Assembly (NCBI GenBank): GCA_016218575.1
Contig: JACRDN010000019.1
Span: 1-64,000, forward strand
Direction of reading: 5' to 3'
DNA length: 64,000 bases
Source: Elusimicrobiota bacterium
GTDB taxonomy: Bacteria; Elusimicrobiota; Elusimicrobia; UBA1565; UBA9628
Below, piece after piece: positions 59,188 to 64,000 of this stretch (positions are counted from its first letter, which is position 1; the number at the start of each line of letters is the position of its first letter). The notes beneath the pieces were generated by a model that saw only the letters and a list, made by a program, of their open reading frames with translations, made no database searches and was not told the DNA's origin. Both the position numbers and the translations under genes were made by a program.

Positions 59188-59582
59188 AGACCATGACCAA
59201 CGTTTCGATATTCATCGTGGAGGACGACGCGCATTTCCGCGATACCTTCATCGATGTGATGTCTCTGAGGGGAGTGGAGGTGCAGGGGGCCTCTACCGGT
59301 GAGGAGGGGCTCAAAGTCCTGCGCGGCTGCCGTCCGTCCGTCATCATCTTGGACGTGAATCTCCCGGACATGCACGGCTTCGACCTTTGCAGGCGCATCA
59401 AGAAGCTCGAGCCCTTCAAGAACACTCCAGTCATGTTCGTGTCGGCCTCGGCCCAGTACAGCGACCCTCGCGACCGAGTGGAGGGCTTGCTCGCGGGGGC
59501 CACCTTCTTTTTGCCCAAGCCGGTGACCATGGAAAAGCTTTGGGAGGAGATTGAGTTCTTGCTCAGGCACCCGTCTTCTTGA
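59184..59582 (+). CDS. single-domain response regulator
   Basis: The 132-aa receiver domain only has the acidic pair in IFIVEDDAHFRD, phospho-acceptor Asp57 in IILDVNLPDMHGFD, a Ser/Ala switch in MFVSASAQ and Lys112 in FLPKPV. It has no output domain, so it acts by protein contact like CheY or SpoIIA-type relays. No histidine kinase is in the window. Coupling to the M50 gene (ATGA overlap) and proximity to the GGDEF protein suggest a signalling role in this unit. The TTGACA of the trxA promoter starts within its last codons. Confidence 0.9.
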   Translation: MKTMTNVSIFIVEDDAHFRDTFIDVMSLRGVEVQGASTGEEGLKVLRGCRPSVIILDVNLPDMHGFDLCRRIKKLEPFKNTPVMFVSASAQYSDPRDRVEGLLAGATFFLPKPVTMEKLWEEIEFLLRHPSS

Positions 59583-59607
59583 CAGCGCTTGGGGCTCCTG
59601 CTATCAT
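59579..59607 (+). promoter_or_regulatory. trxA promoter (sigma-70 consensus-like)
   Basis: TTGACA (59579-59584), a 17-bp spacer and TATCAT (59602-59607) form a strong housekeeping promoter. The predicted start near 59614 leaves a leader of about 35 nt. GGAG (59637-59640) lies 8 nt before the trxA ATG. This contrasts with the leaderless-type arrangement at other genes. Confidence 0.75.
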
Positions 59608-59648
59608 ATAACAACCTCACGGCAATATCCCCAAGATGGAGATTCCTC

Positions 59649-59978
59649 ATGGCTGAAATACAGCTCACCGATGAAATTTTCGACAAGGAAGTGATCCAAA
59701 GCGCCCAGCCGGTGCTTGTGGATTTCTGGGCTCCCTGGTGCGGTCCCTGCCGAATGCTCGCCCCTCTGGTCGAGGAACTGGCCAAGGAGTACGCCGGGAA
59801 GATCAAGGTCGCCAAGATCAACACGGACGAGCACCCAAACGCGGCCGGGCGCTTCAAGATATCGGCCATTCCCACTCTTCTCTTTTTCAAGGGAGGCAAG
59901 GTCGCCGAGCAAATGGTGGGCGTTCATTCCAAGGCGGAGATAAAGAAGACCCTTGATTCTCTTCTGGCCGCGGTCTAG
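59649..59978 (+). CDS. trxA: thioredoxin
   Basis: The 109-aa product has the active site WAPWCGPCRM (Cys31, Cys34), the buried Asp in VLVDFWAPW, cis-Pro in FKISAIPTLLFFKGG and a conserved Gly near the end. It is the general cytosolic disulfide reductant. The start at 59649 is chosen over the upstream in-frame ATG at 59589 because the MAEIQLTDEIFDKEV N-terminus is standard and has a Shine-Dalgarno. It has its own promoter. Confidence 0.96.
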   Translation: MAEIQLTDEIFDKEVIQSAQPVLVDFWAPWCGPCRMLAPLVEELAKEYAGKIKVAKINTDEHPNAAGRFKISAIPTLLFFKGGKVAEQMVGVHSKAEIKKTLDSLLAAV

Positions 59979-60041
59979 GCCGAGTTTCTCGCTTTACTGA
60001 GCGGCCCCGGGGTCCTTCCTCGCTTAAGTCGCCACTTTTTT

Positions 60042-62591
60042 ATGACCCAATCCCCGCGGTTCTATCTGGTGGACGCCCATGCCTACCTGCACCGGGCCTA
60101 CCATGCCCTGCCGCCTCTGACCAACTCCAAGGGCGAACCCGTGGGGGCGCTTTACGGATTTGCCCGCATGCTCCTCCAGCTCATCAAGCGGGACAGGCCC
60201 GAGCGCCTGGCCGTTTGCTTTGACACCCCCGAGCCTACTTTCCGGCACAAGGCCTATGTCCAGTACAAGGCGACCCGCAGGGAGATAGACGGGGATCTCC
60301 TGAGCCAGCTCAAGTCCGCCCGCGAGATGGTGTCGGCCATGGGGCTGGCCTGCGTCGAATGCCCCGGCTACGAGGCCGACGACGTGATGGCGACCTTGGC
60401 CTGCCGCGGGGCCAAGGAGGGCCTCGAGTGCGTGCTCGTGACCGGAGACAAGGATGCCCTCCAGATGGTGAGGCCCGGGATACGGGTGTTCAACGCGTCC
60501 AAGGGTATCTGGATGGACTCGGCCGAGATAGAGGCCAAGCTGGGAGTGGGGCCGGAGGCGGTCGTGGATTATCTGGCCTTGGTCGGGGACAGCTCGGACA
60601 ACATCCCCGGGGTGCGCGGGGTGGGCCCGGTGGGCGCGGTGAAGCTCCTCAAGAAATTTGGCCCGGTGGAAAGCCTGCTCGACGCCGCGAAATCCCGCCA
60701 TCCCGGCATGGCCCCCAAGCTCGCGCAAGCGCTGTCCGCCGGGGAAAAGAGCCTGCGCGAGGCCCTTTCCCTTCTGCGGCTCAGGGAAGACGCTCCGGTA
60801 GCCCTCGAGCTCGACGCCTGCGGGGTTCCCTCGGCTCCCAACAACAAATTCCTGGAGGTTTTCGGCCGGCTGGAGTTTCATACCCTAATAAAGGAGCTTG
60901 CCGGGAGCTCGGCTCCCGCAAGCTCCTCCGCTGAGAAGCTGTGCCATGATGTCCCGTGGGAGAAAATCGAGCCTCTCCTGGCCAATGCAAACGAATTCTC
61001 CGTCCTGGTCCAGAAGGAGGACGGCCATGACTATCTGGCTTTCGGCCTATCCGAGGGGAGTCTGGCCGTTCTGGAGGCAGGCCAGGCCGCGGCCTGCCGG
61101 GAACGACTTCTGCGCGTTTTAAAGGGCAAGGCCATCAAGGCGACCTATGATTTGAAGGAAACTATGGAATGCCTGGGCTCCCTCGGCATCGAGATGGCCC
61201 CTCCTTATTTCGACGCCAAACTCGCGGCTTACTGCCTGAGCCCGGCGCGCGTTCCCGACCCAAAGGCCGCGGACGGCGGGCGCCTGGGCTGGCGCGACCT
61301 CTTGCGCCTGCGCGCGGGCCGGGCCGGGCGGCGCCTGGAGCTTCTGAGGCGCATGGACGAGGCCGGGGTGCTCAAGCTTTACGAGGGTATGGAGCTTCCC
61401 TTGGTCCGCGTGCTCCTGGAGATGGAGAGAGAGGGGGTCGCGGTGGATGGGCCTTACCTGCGCCGCCTTTCCGGAGAGTTCGACTCCGAGATATCCTCTC
61501 GCAAGGACGAGCTCGATCAACTCGCGGGATTTTCCTTCAACGTCAATTCCCCCAAGCAGTTGGGCGAGCTTTTGTTCGACAAGCTGGGGCTGCCAGTGGC
61601 CGGGAAAACCGCCGGGGGAGGGCGCTCCACCAACGAGGAGGCCTTGCGGATTCTCTCGGCCGCGCATCCGATCCCGGCCAAGGTGCTCGAGTACCGGGAG
61701 CTCTCCAAGCTCAAGTCCACCTATATAGACGGCCTCCTTTCCCGCTTGGATTCCGGGACCGGGCGGGTCCATACCCATTTCGACCAGACCGGCACCGAGA
61801 CAGGCAGGCTCTCGAGCTTGAACCCGAACCTGCAGAACATACCCATCCGTTCCCTCCTGGGCCAAAAGATCCGCAGGGCCTTCATCGCCAAGCCCGGGCA
61901 TTGCCTGGTCTCCGCCGATTATTCCCAGATCGACCTGCGGGTCCTGGCCCACGTTTCCCAGGACCAGGTCCTCCTCGCGGCCTTCGAGCGCGGCGAGGAC
62001 ATCCACCTGCGCACGGCCTGCGAGATTTTCCGCGCGTCCCCGTCCGATGTGGACCCGGAGATGAGGCGTCGCGCCAAGGCGGTCAATTTTGGTATCGTCT
62101 ACGGACAAACCGCTTTCGGCCTGGCCGGGGAATTGGGCATCCCTCAATTCGAAGCCGCCTCGATAATCAAAAAATACTTTGAGCGCTACCAAGGAGTGGC
62201 TGAGTGGATGGAAAAGAACCTGGCCCGCGCCCGGGAGGAAGGCTTGGTTAGGACTTTCCTGGGGCGGCTGCGCCTCCTGCCGGATATCGCCGCCAAGAAC
62301 ACGGTCCTTCGCCAATTCTCCGAGAGGGCGGCCCGCAATACCCCGATCCAGGGAGGATCGGCCGACATCATCAAGCTCGCCATGCTCAAGGTCCACGAGG
62401 GGCTGGGAGCGCGGGCCAAGATGCTCCTGCAGATACATGACGAACTTCTCTTCGAGGTTCCCCTGGGCCAAGAGAGGGAATTCGCGGCCTGGGCCGCCAA
62501 GGCCATGGAGGGCGCGGTGTCTTTGAGCGTGCCCTTGGTCGTCTGCGCCAAGGCCGGGCCCAATTGGCAGGACATGGAGCCGCTTAAGTGA
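60042..62591 (+). CDS. polA: DNA polymerase I, proofreading site lost
   Basis: The 849-aa product has an N-terminal 5'-3' exonuclease (YLVDAHAYLHRAYHAL, GYEADDVMATLA, GDKDALQMV, GDSSDNIPGVRGVG; residues 1-285). The middle region has the 3'-5' exonuclease fold but no DxE motif (FSVLVQKEDG where FDTET is expected), so it is probably inactive. The polymerase domain has TETGRLSSLNPNLQNIP, motif A SADYSQIDLRV (Asp626), RRAKAVNFGIVYGQTAFG and motif C QIHDELLFEVP (Asp800). It acts in Okazaki processing and repair. The TAA-proximal end overlaps the next GTG start by 4 nt. Confidence 0.96.
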   Translation: MTQSPRFYLVDAHAYLHRAYHALPPLTNSKGEPVGALYGFARMLLQLIKRDRPERLAVCFDTPEPTFRHKAYVQYKATRREIDGDLLSQLKSAREMVSAMGLACVECPGYEADDVMATLACRGAKEGLECVLVTGDKDALQMVRPGIRVFNASKGIWMDSAEIEAKLGVGPEAVVDYLALVGDSSDNIPGVRGVGPVGAVKLLKKFGPVESLLDAAKSRHPGMAPKLAQALSAGEKSLREALSLLRLREDAPVALELDACGVPSAPNNKFLEVFGRLEFHTLIKELAGSSAPASSSAEKLCHDVPWEKIEPLLANANEFSVLVQKEDGHDYLAFGLSEGSLAVLEAGQAAACRERLLRVLKGKAIKATYDLKETMECLGSLGIEMAPPYFDAKLAAYCLSPARVPDPKAADGGRLGWRDLLRLRAGRAGRRLELLRRMDEAGVLKLYEGMELPLVRVLLEMEREGVAVDGPYLRRLSGEFDSEISSRKDELDQLAGFSFNVNSPKQLGELLFDKLGLPVAGKTAGGGRSTNEEALRILSAAHPIPAKVLEYRELSKLKSTYIDGLLSRLDSGTGRVHTHFDQTGTETGRLSSLNPNLQNIPIRSLLGQKIRRAFIAKPGHCLVSADYSQIDLRVLAHVSQDQVLLAAFERGEDIHLRTACEIFRASPSDVDPEMRRRAKAVNFGIVYGQTAFGLAGELGIPQFEAASIIKKYFERYQGVAEWMEKNLARAREEGLVRTFLGRLRLLPDIAAKNTVLRQFSERAARNTPIQGGSADIIKLAMLKVHEGLGARAKMLLQIHDELLFEVPLGQEREFAAWAAKAMEGAVSLSVPLVVCAKAGPNWQDMEPLK

Positions 62592-63412
62592 GTTCACGGG
62601 TATTCGGCCACGAGCCCATTAATTTCCGCCACCTTCCTCCCGTCATCAGGGTCTTGATCGCCGCCAACGTCGCGGTGTTCCTGGCCAGCCTCCTCGTCGG
62701 CCCCCAGTTCTACCAGCTTTTCGGCCTGGTGCCGCGCCGTGTGATCGAGGACCGCTGGATTTGGCAGCCGATCTCCTATCTTTTCATCCACGAGAATTGG
62801 GTCCATCTCCTCTTCAACCTTTTCGCTCTGTGGATGTTCGGAATGCCGGTGGAATCCCAATGGGGGGGGCGCGAGTTCGCCAAATATTACCTCTTGTGCG
62901 GGCTGGGCGCGGCCTTGGCCACGGCGGCGCTTTCCCCTCATTCGAGCGTCCCGGTGATCGGCGCCTCCGGCCCGATCTACGGCCTGTTGGTGGCCTTCGC
63001 CATGCTCTACCCCGACGCGGTGGTCTATCTGTATTTCTTGATCCCCTTGCGGGCGGCGCACATGGCCATCCTTTTCGGGCTCGTGGAGTTCTTCGGCGTC
63101 GCCTCCCAGGCCAATTCCGGCATCGCCCGCCTGGCCCACCTGGGAGGGATGGTGACTGGCTACCTCTATATACGCTGGTGGTGGGAGGTCAAGATCCGGG
63201 CCAAGGCTTTCTGGAAGGGTTTGGGGCCGCAGGCTCCGCCTAAGAGGCAGGCCCGCCGAGCCGGCCGGGTCCGGGCCGAGGTTCCCGGGGAAAGCGCGGC
63301 CATGGAGGAAGTGGACCGGGTTCTCGACAAGATATTGGCCAGCGGCCTTGACTCTCTCACCGAGGAGGAGCGCGAGATCATGAGGCGCTACTCCGAGAGG
63401 CAGAAGCACTGA
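62588..63412 (+). CDS. rhomboid protease with C-terminal cytosolic tail
   Basis: The 274-aa membrane protein has six helices. Loop 1 reads FIHENWVHLLFNLFALWMFG, the nucleophile Ser is in VIGASGPIYGLL and the partner His is in IARLAHLGGMVTGY. A basic, then acidic tail (about 200-274) ends in EEEREIMRRYSERQKH, a DUF6576-like helical motif found at the end of several bacterial rhomboids. The GTG start overlaps polA. The TGA overlaps the coaE ATG. It differs clearly from the 18327 rhomboid. Confidence 0.92.
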   Translation: MSSRVFGHEPINFRHLPPVIRVLIAANVAVFLASLLVGPQFYQLFGLVPRRVIEDRWIWQPISYLFIHENWVHLLFNLFALWMFGMPVESQWGGREFAKYYLLCGLGAALATAALSPHSSVPVIGASGPIYGLLVAFAMLYPDAVVYLYFLIPLRAAHMAILFGLVEFFGVASQANSGIARLAHLGGMVTGYLYIRWWWEVKIRAKAFWKGLGPQAPPKRQARRAGRVRAEVPGESAAMEEVDRVLDKILASGLDSLTEEEREIMRRYSERQKH

Positions 63413-64000
63413 TGCTGGTGGTGGGGCTGACCGGAGGCATTGCGGCCGGCAAGAGCTCGGCCTTGAGGGAGTTCTCCCGGCTGGGGGCCCGCGGCGTGTG
63501 CCTAGACGAGATCGCCCATGAGCTTTGCCGCAAGGGAGGGCCCGGCTACCGACGCGTGGTCCGGGCCTTCGGGGATGCCGTCTTGCGCCTCTCAGGCGAG
63601 ATCGACCGGGGAAAGCTCGGCGAAATCGTGTTCTCCAGCCGCTCTGCCAGAAAGCGCCTGGAGGCCCTGCTCCATCCCTTGATCTTGGGGGAAATGCGCC
63701 GGCGCCTGGCCCGAAGCAAGGCTTCCGTGGCCGTGGTGGACGTTCCCCTTCTTTTCGAGGGCGGGCACGTGGGGCTTTTCGACGTGACGGTCCTGGTATG
63801 GGCCGACCGCTCCCTTCAACTGCGCCGGCTCATGGCCCGGGGGGGGCTTTCCCGCGCGCAGGCCCTGCGCCGGCTCGAGGCCCAGTGGCCTCTCGGCCGC
63901 AAGGCGGCCTTGGCGGACGTCGTGATCCGCAACGAGCGCAGCCTTCAAGATTTGAAGTCGCAGGTCAGGCAGTATTACAAGGCCTTTGAGCTCCTTAGCT
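63412..64000 (+). CDS. coaE: dephospho-CoA kinase, 3'-partial
   Basis: The first 196 codons are present and the gene runs off the window end. Walker A is GLTGGIAAGKSSALREF (residues 6-22), D33 lies in CLDEIAHEL, and the lid segment includes VVDVPLLFEGGHVGLFDVTVLVWAD and RNERSLQDLKSQV. It phosphorylates dephospho-CoA in the last step of CoA synthesis. The polA-coaE neighbourhood is common (fragments of the mutM/polA/coaE order). The start overlaps the rhomboid stop (TGATG). Confidence 0.93.
   Translation, partial: MLVVGLTGGIAAGKSSALREFSRLGARGVCLDEIAHELCRKGGPGYRRVVRAFGDAVLRLSGEIDRGKLGEIVFSSRSARKRLEALLHPLILGEMRRRLARSKASVAVVDVPLLFEGGHVGLFDVTVLVWADRSLQLRRLMARGGLSRAQALRRLEAQWPLGRKAALADVVIRNERSLQDLKSQVRQYYKAFELLS

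Noticed and set aside
60900-61250. Frameshift or truncation in polA where the proofreading motif is missing
   Set aside because: The frame is continuous and the fold region is present. Loss of the exonuclease motif is common in bacterial Pol I.

Overview
The window reads as a GC-rich chromosome segment from a free-living diderm (Gram-negative-type) bacterium. The evidence is an Mla/MCE lipid-transport set, a MltA lytic transglycosylase, a likely outer-membrane barrel protein, a lipoprotein solute-binding protein and many Sec signal peptides. The mix of a standard bacterial core with very large, signal-peptide-bearing fusion proteins suggests a deep-branching phylum, possibly Elusimicrobiota. 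That placement is an impression from gene content, not a demonstrated affiliation. No tRNA, rRNA, CRISPR array or complete transposon was seen.

Region 1 (1-6650) is mixed. It holds the 5' end of a minus-strand gene whose ribosome binding site lies in a hairpin, an AAA-ATPase-like remnant, phhB, a coiled-coil membrane protein, htpX, pruA, a FolD-like protein that has lost key catalytic residues, a panE-like reductase, a 73-aa repeat protein and an excisionase-type HTH protein. Region 2 (6781-18128) is a compact plus-strand core block: rpsF-ssb-rpsR-rplI-dnaB-alr, then mlaE-pyrE-mlaF-mlaD, then radA, a PIN-TRAM protein and a fused ispDF. Region 3 (18327-36126) holds a rhomboid protease and a secreted AsmA-like protein. 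It continues with the chain cysS-rlmB-CDF exporter-phosphatase-M1 peptidase-thiN, then the minus-strand NlpC/P60, DUF309 and mltA genes, then smc and a metallophosphoesterase.

Region 4 (36135-59582) is the unusual part. It is a long plus-strand run of secreted or envelope proteins: a barrel-like protein; a 2425-aa protein joining an M56-like HELEH peptidase region, an active-looking subtilase, HEAT repeats, a catalytically dead second subtilase and a GH13 glycoside hydrolase domain with an intact catalytic triad; a PQ-loop/SWEET-like membrane protein; a complete carbohydrate ABC importer; and an M28 peptidase. It continues with MFS, HAD, tandem GGDEF and M50 proteins that each carry an N-terminal signal peptide, and ends with a receiver-domain protein. 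My inference is that the first half couples extracytoplasmic glucan and protein breakdown to sugar import.

Four signal-peptide genes or transcription units (starting at 29918 minus, 36207, 51679 and 57787) share a promoter architecture not matched by a standard sigma-70 site. Two GGGCCT-like boxes lie 23-24 bp apart, and the second lies exactly 37 bp upstream of a TATNNT -10 element. This looks like an activator-controlled regulon for envelope proteins. Several genes also have their -10 only 6-10 nt before the start codon, suggesting (near-)leaderless mRNAs. Region 5 (59579-64000) returns to housekeeping: trxA with a consensus promoter, polA, a second rhomboid protease and the start of coaE.
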